Source of the DNA: Streptomyces sp. LHD-70
Lineage (GTDB): Bacteria > Actinomycetota > Actinomycetes > Streptomycetales > Streptomycetaceae
Assembly (NCBI RefSeq): GCF_031157275.1
Contig: NZ_JAVIFW010000012.1
Coordinates: 1-64,000, forward strand
Reading direction: 5' to 3'
DNA length: 64,000 nt
The position numbers were made by a program, and so were the translations under genes. The notes below the pieces were generated by a model. That model was not told the DNA's origin and did no database searches. It worked only from the letters and a program-made list of their open reading frames with translations. Position 1 is the first letter of the stretch; every line of letters starts with the position of its first letter. Shown one piece after another: positions 35,950 to 44,562 of the stretch.

Positions 35950-37230
35950 GAGTTCGGCGAGGTCGGGATCGACCCCGGGCGGCAGACCCGAGCCGCCCCC
36001 GTAGGGGCCGTACGCGGAGTACCCGACGCCCGTGCACACCGGCGGGCACAGGCCGCCACCGCCGCTGCCTCCGCCCGGATCGTCCGGCAGCTCCGGCTTG
36101 TCCGGCAGCCTCGGCGGCTTCGGGACGTCGGGGGCGCCGGGCAGGTCCGGTACGTCCGGGAGTCCGGGCGGCTTCGGGAGGTCCGGGGTGTCCGGGCCGC
36201 CGGGCTTGCCGGGCTTCCCCGGCTCGTCGGCGAGGTTGCCGTAGATGCTCGCCAGGTCCAGGTCGGCGGTGATCTTCAGGTTGACGTAGTCGCCCTTGAT
36301 GGCGTCGGTCGCGCTGCGCGGGAACGGGTAGGTGGTGAGCAGTTCCAGGGAGTCGGGCAGGTTGTCGCCCGCCTTGTTCAACTGCTCCAGGATCGGCCGC
36401 AGATGGCGCAGGTTGGCGACGACGTCGGCGCGGGACGCGTTCACGACCTTCGTGCCGGTCTTGCCGAGCTTCGACAGCGAGGTGAGCATCTTCGTCAGGT
36501 CCTCGCGCTGGTCCGCGAGCACGTCGAGGGCGCCGGGCAGGGTGTCCACGGCCCGGCCGATCGTCCGCTTCTCGCCCCGCAGCCGCTTCGCGAGCCGGTC
36601 GACACCCTTGAGCGCCCGCACGATGTCCGCGCGCTGCTCGTCGAGGCCGCCGATGAACGTGTCCAGCTCCTTGAGCAGCGACTTCAGCCGGTTCTCGCGG
36701 CCCTCCAAGGCCTTGTTGAGCTCCACGGTGATGGTCTTCAACTGGGCCACGCCACCGCCGTTGAGCAGCGCCGAGAGGGCCGACAGCACCTCCTCGATCT
36801 CCGGGTTGCGGCCGCTGCGGGACAGCGGGATGCGGTCCCCGTCGCGCAGCCGGCCCACCGGCTCGCCCTGCGGCGGCGCGGAGAGCGCCACGTACTTCTC
36901 GCCGAGCATGCTGGTCTGCCGCAGGCCGGCGACCGCGTTGCCCGGCAGCTTCACCTTCCGGTCCACCCGCAGCCGTACGCGCGCGTGCCAGCCCTTCAGC
37001 TCGACCTTCTCGACCGCGCCCACGGTCACGTTGTCGACCTTCACCGCGGACTGCGGCACCAGGTCGAGGACGTCCCGGAACTCGACGGTGACCCGGTAGG
37101 CGTCCGCGTCGTCGGCGGCGCCGCCCGGCAGGTCCACGTCGTACAGGCCGTTGAAGTCGCAGCCCGCGAGGAACAGCGAGCCGAGCGCGACCCAGGTGGC
37201 CGCGCGGCTCCCGCGCGGCAGGGTACTCAT
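35929..37230 (-). CDS. mceE: Mce family lipoprotein, position E
   Basis: 433 residues. The signal ends LFLAGC, a lipobox, as is usual for the MceE/LprK position. The MCE domain is about 38-115 and is followed by long helices. The C-terminal 100 residues are proline-rich with collagen-like steps (GKPGKPGGPDTPDLPKPPGLP and similar), unusual in length. ATG 37230 overlaps the mceD stop (ATGA). Confidence 0.9.
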   Translation of the reverse strand: MSTLPRGSRAATWVALGSLFLAGCDFNGLYDVDLPGGAADDADAYRVTVEFRDVLDLVPQSAVKVDNVTVGAVEKVELKGWHARVRLRVDRKVKLPGNAVAGLRQTSMLGEKYVALSAPPQGEPVGRLRDGDRIPLSRSGRNPEIEEVLSALSALLNGGGVAQLKTITVELNKALEGRENRLKSLLKELDTFIGGLDEQRADIVRALKGVDRLAKRLRGEKRTIGRAVDTLPGALDVLADQREDLTKMLTSLSKLGKTGTKVVNASRADVVANLRHLRPILEQLNKAGDNLPDSLELLTTYPFPRSATDAIKGDYVNLKITADLDLASIYGNLADEPGKPGKPGGPDTPDLPKPPGLPDVPDLPGAPDVPKPPRLPDKPELPDDPGGGSGGGGLCPPVCTGVGYSAYGPYGGGSGLPPGVDPDLAELLLRGLS

Positions 37231-38387
37231 GCCGCCTCCAGGATTCCGCCGAGCGTCCTGTCGGTCGACGCCAGGCCCGAACCGCCCCGCTGCCGCGTCA
37301 GTTCGGGCAGTGAGTCGAAGAGCTTCTTCAGCTCTTCGCACTCCGCGTCCCGCCGTTCGCCGGTCGTCCCGAGCAGCGAGCAGAGCAGCGCGGCCGGGTC
37401 CTGGGCGGTCTCCGACGCGTTGTTGCGGGTGTCGAGGGTGCCGGAGCTCGCGTTGTACGCGTTCTGCAGGTTGCCCAAACCGGTCGGCGCGGTGTCGAGG
37501 ATCTCGGCGAGCGCGTCCTGCTGGGTGACCAGGACCTTGGTGACCTTGGTGAGCCCCTTCACGTCGTCCGTGAGCGCCTTCTTGTTGTCCCGTACGAACT
37601 CGGTGACGTCGGCGAGTGCCACACCCAGGTGCTTGAGCGCCGCCGCGAGGTCCTTGCGTTCACCGGCGAGCTGGTCGGCGACCTTGCGCAGGCTGGTGTT
37701 GAACGACCGCACGCTCTTGTCGTCCTTGGCGAGCACGGCCGTGAAGACCTGCAGATTCCGTACGGTGCCGAACAGGTCGCCCCGCCCGTCCGACAAGGTG
37801 GTGACGGCCTTGGACAGGTCCTCGACGGTGGTGTGCAGATCGGCGCCCTGCCCTTCGAGGCTGTCCGCGCTCACGCCGAGCAGCCGGGCGAGCGAGCCCT
37901 CCTTGTTGGCGCCGCGCGGGCCGAGCGCCTCCGCCGTGGTGTGCAGCGAGTCGAAGACCCGGTCCAGCTCGACCGGGGCGGCGGTGCGGCTCTGCGGGAT
38001 GACATCGCCGCCGCGCAGCGCCGGGCCCTTGCGGTACACCGGGAGCAGCTGCACGTAACGGTCGCTCACCACCGAGGAGTTGATGATCGCGGCCTTGGCC
38101 TGCGCGGGCACCTTGCGCTCGGCGTCGTAGGCGAGGACGACCCGCACCCGCTCGCCCTCCGGCTCGATCTCGAGCACCTCGCCGATCCGCACGCCGAGGA
38201 CCCGTACGTCCGATCCGGGATAGATGCCGACGGTGCGCGGGAAGTACGCGGTGACCCGGACCGGTTCGGGGCTCGGCCACAGGACCACGGTGAGGGTGGC
38301 GACCAGGGCGAGGGCGGCCACGAGCGCGGTACGCCGCAGCAGCCGTACGCGCTGTCCCAGCCGTATCGGCGTCGTGGGCTTTCTCAT
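37227..38387 (-). CDS. mceD: Mce family protein, position D
   Basis: 386 residues with a membrane anchor (ALVAALALVATLTVVLW, about 21-37), an MCE domain (VGIYPGSDVRVLGVRIGEVLEI, about 52-73) and a helical carboxy half. Start ATG 38387 overlaps the mceC stop. Part of the six-protein lipid-import hexamer. Confidence 0.9.
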   Translation of the reverse strand: MRKPTTPIRLGQRVRLLRRTALVAALALVATLTVVLWPSPEPVRVTAYFPRTVGIYPGSDVRVLGVRIGEVLEIEPEGERVRVVLAYDAERKVPAQAKAAIINSSVVSDRYVQLLPVYRKGPALRGGDVIPQSRTAAPVELDRVFDSLHTTAEALGPRGANKEGSLARLLGVSADSLEGQGADLHTTVEDLSKAVTTLSDGRGDLFGTVRNLQVFTAVLAKDDKSVRSFNTSLRKVADQLAGERKDLAAALKHLGVALADVTEFVRDNKKALTDDVKGLTKVTKVLVTQQDALAEILDTAPTGLGNLQNAYNASSGTLDTRNNASETAQDPAALLCSLLGTTGERRDAECEELKKLFDSLPELTRQRGGSGLASTDRTLGGILEAA

Positions 38388-39394
38388 CGGGAGTCTCCCT
38401 TGCGCGGGACCACCGGGGTGGCGACCAGGTTCTGGATGTAACTGTCGAACCAGCGGCCGTTGCCGAGGGTGTTGCTGAACAGGCGCACGAACGGGGCGAG
38501 CAGTTGGACGCTGCGCTCCAGGCTGGAGTAGTTGCGTTCGAGCATCGACACGACCCGGTCGAGGCCCTTCAGGGCGGGGCCGATCTGCTCGCGGTTCTCC
38601 TTCACGAGCGCGGACAGCTCGATACCGAGGGTGGCCGAGCTCTTCAGCAGCTCGTGGATCGCGGTCCGCCGTTTGGCGATCTCGGTGAGGAGTTTGTCGG
38701 CGTCCTTGACGAGGGTGCCGAATTCGTCCGAGCGGTCGGCGAGGACGTCCGTGACGCCGTTGGCGTGGTCGAGGAGTTCGCGGAGCTTCTCGTCCCGGGA
38801 GGCGACCGTGCGGGAGATCCGCGACAGGCCCTTGATGGACGCCTTCACCTCGGCGGGGGAGTCCTCGAAGGTGGCCGAGATGGTGTCCATGGCCTTCGCG
38901 AGCCGGGCCGTGTCGACTTTCTCCGTCGTGGTCGTCAGATCGCTGAACGCCGTCACCACGTCGTACGCGGGTGTCGTACGGCGGATCGGGATCTCGCTGC
39001 CCGCCGCCAACTGCCCCGGCCCTTCCGGCTCCAGGGACAGGTACTTGGCGCCGAGGATGGTCTTGATCCGGATGGCCGCGCCGGTCCTCGTGCCGAACGC
39101 CGGGTCGCCCTTGACCCGGAAGGTGACCTTCACGTGGTCGCCGTCCAGGTCCACCTCGTCGACCTTGCCGACCTTCACGCCGGCGATCCGCACCTCGTCG
39201 CCCGGCTTCAGCCCGCCCGCCTCGGAGAACGCCGCGCTGTACGTCTCGCCCGCACCGATCACCGGCAGGTCGTCCGCGTTGAACGCGGCGGCGGTGAGCA
39301 GGCCGAGCGTGGTGAGGCCGACGACACCGACCGTCACCGGGTTGCGCTCCCGGAACGGCGTCGTCCGCCACGGCAGCCGTATCCGCGCCCTCAT
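38384..39394 (-). CDS. mceC: Mce family protein, position C
   Basis: 336 residues with one membrane anchor (TVGVVGLTTLGLLTAAAF), an MCE domain containing GGLKPGDEVRIAGVKVGKVDEV, and long helices that end in the conserved GRWFDSYIQNL. ATG 39394 is chosen because it overlaps the mceB stop; ATG 39403 lies three codons upstream. Confidence 0.9.
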   Translation of the reverse strand: MRARIRLPWRTTPFRERNPVTVGVVGLTTLGLLTAAAFNADDLPVIGAGETYSAAFSEAGGLKPGDEVRIAGVKVGKVDEVDLDGDHVKVTFRVKGDPAFGTRTGAAIRIKTILGAKYLSLEPEGPGQLAAGSEIPIRRTTPAYDVVTAFSDLTTTTEKVDTARLAKAMDTISATFEDSPAEVKASIKGLSRISRTVASRDEKLRELLDHANGVTDVLADRSDEFGTLVKDADKLLTEIAKRRTAIHELLKSSATLGIELSALVKENREQIGPALKGLDRVVSMLERNYSSLERSVQLLAPFVRLFSNTLGNGRWFDSYIQNLVATPVVPRKGDSR

Positions 39395-40440
39395 CCGCCG
39401 CACCTCGCCCGCGCCACGTGCAGCTCGGGGGTGAGCACCTTCGGGGCCTCGCCCTTGCGTGTCGGCAGCACGACGCGGCCGTCGAAGTCGCAGAGGTAGA
39501 AGTTGAACCAGGAGCCGTAACTCGCCGTCCTGGTCAGCTTGTTGAGCTTGTTCGGCAGCCGCTTCAGGACGCCCTCCACGGTCTTCTCGTTCCGGTTCAG
39601 GGTTCCGGTGAGGTCGGTCAGCTCGGCCAGGTCGTCGCGCAGCGGCGGCCTCGCCTCGTGGATCAGGCCCGAGGTGGCCTCGGTGAGATCGCCGATGTTC
39701 ACCAGCGACTCGCCGATCGGCTTGCGGTCCGCCGCAAGGCCCGACACGAGCCGCTGCAACTGCTTGAGCAGCGAGGAGAACCGGGCGCCGCGCTTGTCCA
39801 GGGTGGTGAGCACCTCGTTGAGGTTGTCGATCACGGAGCCGATCAGCCGGTCCCGGTCGGCGAGCGTGCTGGTGAGCGAGGCGGTGTGCGCGAGCAGGCT
39901 GTTCACCGTGCCGCCCTCCCCCTGAAGGGTCTTGATGATCTCGGTGGCCAGCTGGTTCATGTCCTTCGGGCTGAGCGCGGCGAACAGCGGCTTGAACCCG
40001 GCGAGCAGTGCGTTCAGGTCGAGCGCGGGCTGCGTACGGGACAGCGGGATCTCCCCGCCGGGCCGCAGCGGGGTGTCGCCGCCCGCGCCCTCGGTCAGGG
40101 CGATGTAGCGCTGTCCTACGAGGCTGCGGTAGCGGATCACGGCGCGGGTGCTGGTGAACAGCGGCCGCTCCTCGGTGACCGTGAACGCCACCTCGGCCCG
40201 CGTGCGGCCCTTGATCCGGATCTCCTCGACCTCGCCGACCCGCACCCCGGCGACCCTGATGTCGTCGCCCTCCTCCAGGCTCGTCACATCGCTGAACACC
40301 GCGCGGTACGTGTGCTCGGGCGTAAGGCTGATGTTGACGATCGTGGCCGCGAGCAGGGCCGTCGCGACGACGGTGACCACCGCGAACAGCAGGAACTTCA
40401 CCAGCGGCGCGGCCACTTCGGTGGCTTTCCCGACCCTCAT
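39391..40440 (-). CDS. mceB: Mce family protein, position B
   Basis: 349 residues: anchor (FLLFAVVTVVATALLAATIV), MCE domain with SLEEGDDIRVAGVRVGEVEEI, helical region, and the C-terminal SYGSWFNFYLCDF pattern typical of the MceB position. Start overlaps the mceA stop (ATGA). Confidence 0.9.
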   Translation of the reverse strand: MRVGKATEVAAPLVKFLLFAVVTVVATALLAATIVNISLTPEHTYRAVFSDVTSLEEGDDIRVAGVRVGEVEEIRIKGRTRAEVAFTVTEERPLFTSTRAVIRYRSLVGQRYIALTEGAGGDTPLRPGGEIPLSRTQPALDLNALLAGFKPLFAALSPKDMNQLATEIIKTLQGEGGTVNSLLAHTASLTSTLADRDRLIGSVIDNLNEVLTTLDKRGARFSSLLKQLQRLVSGLAADRKPIGESLVNIGDLTEATSGLIHEARPPLRDDLAELTDLTGTLNRNEKTVEGVLKRLPNKLNKLTRTASYGSWFNFYLCDFDGRVVLPTRKGEAPKVLTPELHVARARCGG

Positions 40441-41708
40441 GCGACGCTCACCGCCGTCCCGCGCGCCATCGGCCCGAACAGCAGCGTGGCCACCGGCGGC
40501 ACCCGGTCCGGGGACGTCCCCAGGACGGGCGCGACGAGCGAACCGACCGCCCGTTGCTCGGCCTTGGTGCCGGACACCGTCGGGGCTCCGGGCTTTCCGC
40601 CACCCCTTCCGCTGCCGTTCGTGCCGTCGGCGAGATCGGTGTGCGGGGCCGGGACCCCGGGGTGCGGCAGGCCCCGGCAGTCGGGCCCGGAACGCTCCCG
40701 GTACCGCGGTTCGTCGCCCGGCTCGTACGCGTCCTGCGGATGGACGAACTCCAGGGTGATGTGCATCTTGCCGCCTCGATAGGTCGGGTCGGACGCCTTG
40801 TCCTGCCGCACCAGGCCCTCCAACAGGCACGGGTACTGCGGCGCGTAGCGGTCGAAGAGGGCGAGCGTCGGCCGTGACACCCGGCCGAGGGCGATGAGGC
40901 GTTCGCCGTTCGCGTCGAGGAACTCCTCGCCGGTGCCGGCCGCCGTGGCCGTCCCGGTGAGCGCGGCCGCCAGCTGGTCCCGCTTCTCCACGATCGTGCG
41001 GCTGGTCGTCACGGAGTTCTCCAGGATCCGCATCAGGTCGGGAGCCGCGTCGGCGTACACCTCGGCCACGTCCGCGAACCGCGCGATGTCCTCCTTCAGG
41101 GACGGCAGATGCGGGTTGAGGCGGCGCAGGTACTTCTCGACGCGGGTCAGGTTGTCGCCGATCCGCTCCCCACGCCCGTCGAGCGCGGTGGCGAACGCGT
41201 TCAGGGTGGCGTTGACCTCGCCGGGCCGCACCGCACGCAGCAGCGGCAGCAGGTCGTTGAGGAGTTGCTGCACCTCGATGCCGACCGTCGTACGGTCCTG
41301 CGTGATGACGTCGCCCGCGCGGATGGCCCGCCCGGACGCGGTGCGCGGGGCGACCAGCTCCACGTACTTCTCCCCGAACAGGGTCTTGGGCAGCAGCCGC
41401 GCGTGCACGCCCGCCGGGATCCGCTCGACGTGCTCCGGCTTCAGCGCGAGGCCGAGCGTCGCCTTCTCCCCGTCGGCGCTCACCTCGCGCACCTCCCCGA
41501 CGAGCAGCCCGCGCAGCTTGACGTCGGCGCGCGGCTCCAACTGGTTGCCCAGTTCGTCGGCCTGCAGCGTGATCCGCACGACGGGCGTGAACGCCTGCTG
41601 GTAGGTGGCCACCGAGAGCCCGAGGAGCAGGCCGATCACGGCGATGAACACGACGCCGTACAGCCGCAGCCGGACCGCGCGCGAGCCGAGGTGTAGGGGA
41701 GTTCTCAT
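40437..41708 (-). CDS. mceA: Mce family protein, position A
   Basis: 423 residues with an anchor (LYGVVFIAVIGLLLGLSVA), MCE domain (NQLEPRADVKLRGLLVGEVREV), helices, and a disordered Gly/Pro-rich tail before a final conserved PPVATLLFGPMARGTAVS. It begins the mceA-F series, 6 bp after the YrbE-B gene. Confidence 0.9.
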   Translation of the reverse strand: MRTPLHLGSRAVRLRLYGVVFIAVIGLLLGLSVATYQQAFTPVVRITLQADELGNQLEPRADVKLRGLLVGEVREVSADGEKATLGLALKPEHVERIPAGVHARLLPKTLFGEKYVELVAPRTASGRAIRAGDVITQDRTTVGIEVQQLLNDLLPLLRAVRPGEVNATLNAFATALDGRGERIGDNLTRVEKYLRRLNPHLPSLKEDIARFADVAEVYADAAPDLMRILENSVTTSRTIVEKRDQLAAALTGTATAAGTGEEFLDANGERLIALGRVSRPTLALFDRYAPQYPCLLEGLVRQDKASDPTYRGGKMHITLEFVHPQDAYEPGDEPRYRERSGPDCRGLPHPGVPAPHTDLADGTNGSGRGGGKPGAPTVSGTKAEQRAVGSLVAPVLGTSPDRVPPVATLLFGPMARGTAVSVA

Positions 41709-41713
41709 GGCGG

Positions 41714-42532
41714 CTACCCCGCTATCCGTACGGTCGTGACGGCGCCCCAGATCGCGAGGCTGAGGAAGAAGTCCAGGACGTTGATCGCGACGATGGAGGT
41801 GCGCACCGCCCGGCCCACCGCGACACCCACACCGGCCGGGCCGCCGCTCGCGTAGTAGCCGTAGTAGCAGTGCACGAGGATGATCACGACGGCGAAGACG
41901 ATCACCTTGCCGAAGGACCAGAGCACGTCGACGGGCGGCAGATACTGCTGGAAGTAGTGGTCGTACGTGCCCGCCGACTGGCCGTAGTAGCCGGTGGTGA
42001 TGGTGCGGGCGGCGAAGTACGAGGACAGCAGCCCGATCACGTACAGCGGGATCACCGCCACGAACCCGGCGATCATCCGGGTCGTCACCAGGAACGGCAG
42101 CGAGGGCACGCCCATCACTTCAAGGGCGTCGGTCTCCTCGCTGATCCGCATCGCGCCGAGCTGCGCGGTGAACCCGGCGCCCACCGTCGCGGACAGCGCG
42201 AGCCCCGCCACCAGGGGCGCGATCTCGCGGGTGTTGAAGTACGCGGACAGAAACGCCACGAAGTTGGACGTGCCGAGCTGGTTGAGCGCCGCGTAGCCCT
42301 GGAGCCCGACCTCGGTGCCGGTGAAGAACGACAGGAACGCGATCACACCGACGGTGCCGCCGATCACGGCGAGCGCGCCGCGGCCGAAGCTCACCTCGGC
42401 GAGCAGCCGCAGGATCTCCTTGCGGTAGCGGCGCAGGGTGCGCCCGGTCCAGGCCAACGAGCGTCCGTAGAAGGCGAGTTGAGTGCCCAGCTCCTCCAGG
42501 GAGCGCAACGGGCGGTCCAGGAGACGACGCAT
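41714..42532 (-). CDS. YrbE-type ABC permease, second
   Basis: 272 residues, MlaE-family permease with about five membrane segments and the EQ-loop-like ISEETDALEVMGVPSLPFLVTTR (about 139-161). It pairs with the other YrbE protein to form the membrane part of the importer. The ATG is 7 nt after the preceding stop region. Confidence 0.93.
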   Translation of the reverse strand: MRRLLDRPLRSLEELGTQLAFYGRSLAWTGRTLRRYRKEILRLLAEVSFGRGALAVIGGTVGVIAFLSFFTGTEVGLQGYAALNQLGTSNFVAFLSAYFNTREIAPLVAGLALSATVGAGFTAQLGAMRISEETDALEVMGVPSLPFLVTTRMIAGFVAVIPLYVIGLLSSYFAARTITTGYYGQSAGTYDHYFQQYLPPVDVLWSFGKVIVFAVVIILVHCYYGYYASGGPAGVGVAVGRAVRTSIVAINVLDFFLSLAIWGAVTTVRIAG

Positions 42533-42538
42533 CGACCG

Positions 42539-43303
42539 CTACCCCCTCTGCGGGACGAGTTGGAAGTACACGGCCGTCATCACGAAGTTCGTCACGAACA
42601 GCAACATGAAGGTGATGACCACGGACTGGTTCACCGCGTCCCCGACCCCCTTGGGCCCGCCCTTCGCGGTCAGCCCCTTGTACGAGGCGACGAGCGCGGC
42701 GATCGCCCCGAACACCAGCGCCTTCAACTCGGCCGCCCACAGGTCCGACAGCTGGGCGAGCGTGGTGAACGAGGCCAGATAGGCGCCCGGAGTGCCGTTC
42801 TGCAGCACCACGTTGAAGAAGTAGCCGCCCGCCACACCGACCACCGACACCAGGCCGTTGAGCAGCACCGCCACCACCATCGACGCGAGCACCCGGGGCA
42901 CGACCAGACGATGGACCGGGTCGATGCCGAGCACCTGCATGGCGTCGATCTCGTCGCGGATCTTGCGCGCCCCGAGGTCCGCGCAGATCGCCGTACCGCC
43001 CGCGCCCGCGATGAGCAGCGCCGTCACGATCGGCGAGGCCTCCCGCAGGACCGCGAGCACGGACGCCGCACCCGAGAACGACTGCGCGCCCAGCTGCCGG
43101 GTCAGACCGCCGATCTGGAGGGCGATCACCGCGCCGAACGGGATGGAGACGAGTGCGGTCGGCAGGATCGTGACGCTCGCGATGAACCAGGCCTGCTGGA
43201 TGAACTCCCGTACCTGGAACGGGCGTCGGGGCAGCGTGCGCAGCACGTCCAGGCTCATCGCGAAGAGGCTGCCGGAGTGCCGTAGGGCGTTGACGGGCTT
43301 CAT
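42539..43303 (-). CDS. YrbE-type ABC permease, first
   Basis: 254 residues, MlaE family with the IRDEIDAMQVLGIDPVHRLVVPR motif (about 115-137), about five membrane segments and the NFVMTAVYFQLVPQ end. Its ATG overlaps the ATPase stop (ATGA), so ATPase and permease are translationally coupled. Confidence 0.93.
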   Translation of the reverse strand: MKPVNALRHSGSLFAMSLDVLRTLPRRPFQVREFIQQAWFIASVTILPTALVSIPFGAVIALQIGGLTRQLGAQSFSGAASVLAVLREASPIVTALLIAGAGGTAICADLGARKIRDEIDAMQVLGIDPVHRLVVPRVLASMVVAVLLNGLVSVVGVAGGYFFNVVLQNGTPGAYLASFTTLAQLSDLWAAELKALVFGAIAALVASYKGLTAKGGPKGVGDAVNQSVVITFMLLFVTNFVMTAVYFQLVPQRG

Positions 43304-44238
43304 GACCGGCTCACCTCCCGCTCGGCTTCCTTCTCCGCGATCGCCTGCCAGCGGGGCGGCCGGGTGATGCCGGGGCCGGGAAGCAGCCGAGGCGTCATGG
43401 AGAGCCGGCTCGGCGCGTCGTCCTTGGCCCCCTTGTCGCCGAAGTGCACGGCCTCCCGCGCCATCGTGGCCGCGTCCTTCTCCTCGGCCATCCCGATCGG
43501 CCCCTGCATCCGCCCGTTCAGAAACTGCCGTACGACGGGCTCCCTGCTGGTCAGCAACTTCTCGCGGGGCCCGAACATGACCAGCTCGCGGCGGAACAAC
43601 AGCCCGATGTTGTCCGGGACCTGGCGGGCCGAGGCGATGTCGTGCGTGACGATCAGGAAGGTCGCGTCGATCTGCGCGTTGAGGTCGACGATCAGTTGGT
43701 TGAGGTACGCCACCCGCACCGGGTCGAGGCCCGAGTCCGGCTCGTCGAAGAGGATGATCTCCGGGTCGAGCACCAGTGCCCGCGCGAGTCCGGCCCGTTT
43801 GCGCATGCCACCGGATATCTCCCCGGGCAGCTTGTCCTCGGCCCCGATGAGGCCCACCATCTCCATCTTCTCGAGCACGATCCGCTTGATCTCGCTCTCC
43901 GTCTTACGCGTGTGCTCGCGCAACGGGAAGGCGATGTTGTCGTACAGGTTCATCGAGCCGAACAGGGCGCCGTCCTGGAAGAGCACGCCGAACAGCTTCC
44001 GCACCTCGTACAGGTCGTGCTCGCGCAGCCGCGTGATGTCCGTCCCCGCGATCTTGATCGACCCGTGCTCCGGCTTGAGCAGCCCCACCAGGGACTTCAG
44101 GAAGACGGACTTGCCGGTGCCCGAGGGGCCGAGCAGCACGGACACCTCGCCGGCGGGCAGGGTCAGGGAGACGTCCTGCCAGATGACCTGCTCGCCGAAG
44201 GACTTGGTCAGCCCTTCCACGCAGATCTCGACACCCAT
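43300..44238 (-). CDS. mceG: Mce/Mkl-type ABC ATPase
   Basis: 312 residues of the MlaF/Mkl class: Walker A GPSGTGKS (about 36-43), Q-loop FQDGALFGSMNLYDN, signature ISGGMRKRAGLARAL (about 142), Walker B IILFDEPDSGLDPVR and the switch His in IVTHDI. The C-terminal tail after residue 245 is an Mkl-type extension. In mycobacteria the ATPase is encoded apart; here it opens the operon, as in other Streptomyces. ATG 44238 follows GGAGG. Confidence 0.93.
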   Translation of the reverse strand: MGVEICVEGLTKSFGEQVIWQDVSLTLPAGEVSVLLGPSGTGKSVFLKSLVGLLKPEHGSIKIAGTDITRLREHDLYEVRKLFGVLFQDGALFGSMNLYDNIAFPLREHTRKTESEIKRIVLEKMEMVGLIGAEDKLPGEISGGMRKRAGLARALVLDPEIILFDEPDSGLDPVRVAYLNQLIVDLNAQIDATFLIVTHDIASARQVPDNIGLLFRRELVMFGPREKLLTSREPVVRQFLNGRMQGPIGMAEEKDAATMAREAVHFGDKGAKDDAPSRLSMTPRLLPGPGITRPPRWQAIAEKEAEREVSRS

Positions 44239-44399
44239 CCGGTTCACCCTCCAGCCGTGAGCGGGGCTTTCATCTGCTCTACGGGGAGGGGGGCGACGTC
44301 CGTCGCGGGGATCCGGAAGTTTTTTCCGGGGTGGACTCGGTTGCCGTCGCATCGCCCTGCGGGCTCGTCCTCAAACGCCGGACGGGCTTCCTTTTGATC

Positions 44400-44545
44400 C
44401 CCTCCCCGCCCCTTCCCGAAAGACTGCCGTCGGCTGCGGGGGCTCCGCCCCGGACCCCGCTCCTCAAACGCCGGAGGGGCTGCAAATTCAGCCCCTCCGG
44501 CGTTTGAGGAGGCCCGTCCGGCAGGACTTTCGGGAAGGGGCGGGG
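44400..44545. repeat. dispersed intergenic repeat, long nested inverted repeat
   Basis: The core has perfect 21-bp arms (44462-44482 and 44489-44509) around a 6-nt loop. Outside it, CCCGCCCCTTCCCGAAAG near 44405 pairs with CTTTCGGGAAGGGGCGGG near 44528. It lies between the mce ATPase start and the sigma-factor stop, both on the minus strand, and should end the sigma transcript. The rest of 44239-44562 shows only GCTCGTCCTCAAACGCCGGA modules and no gene. Confidence 0.8.
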
Positions 44546-44562
44546 CGGGGAAAGAAACGCCC

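Noticed and set aside
37227..39371. A 714-codon fusion frame covering mceD and part of mceC
   Set aside because: The amino-terminal half is out of frame with the MCE domain of mceC; ATG 38387 with an ATGA overlap is the real start.
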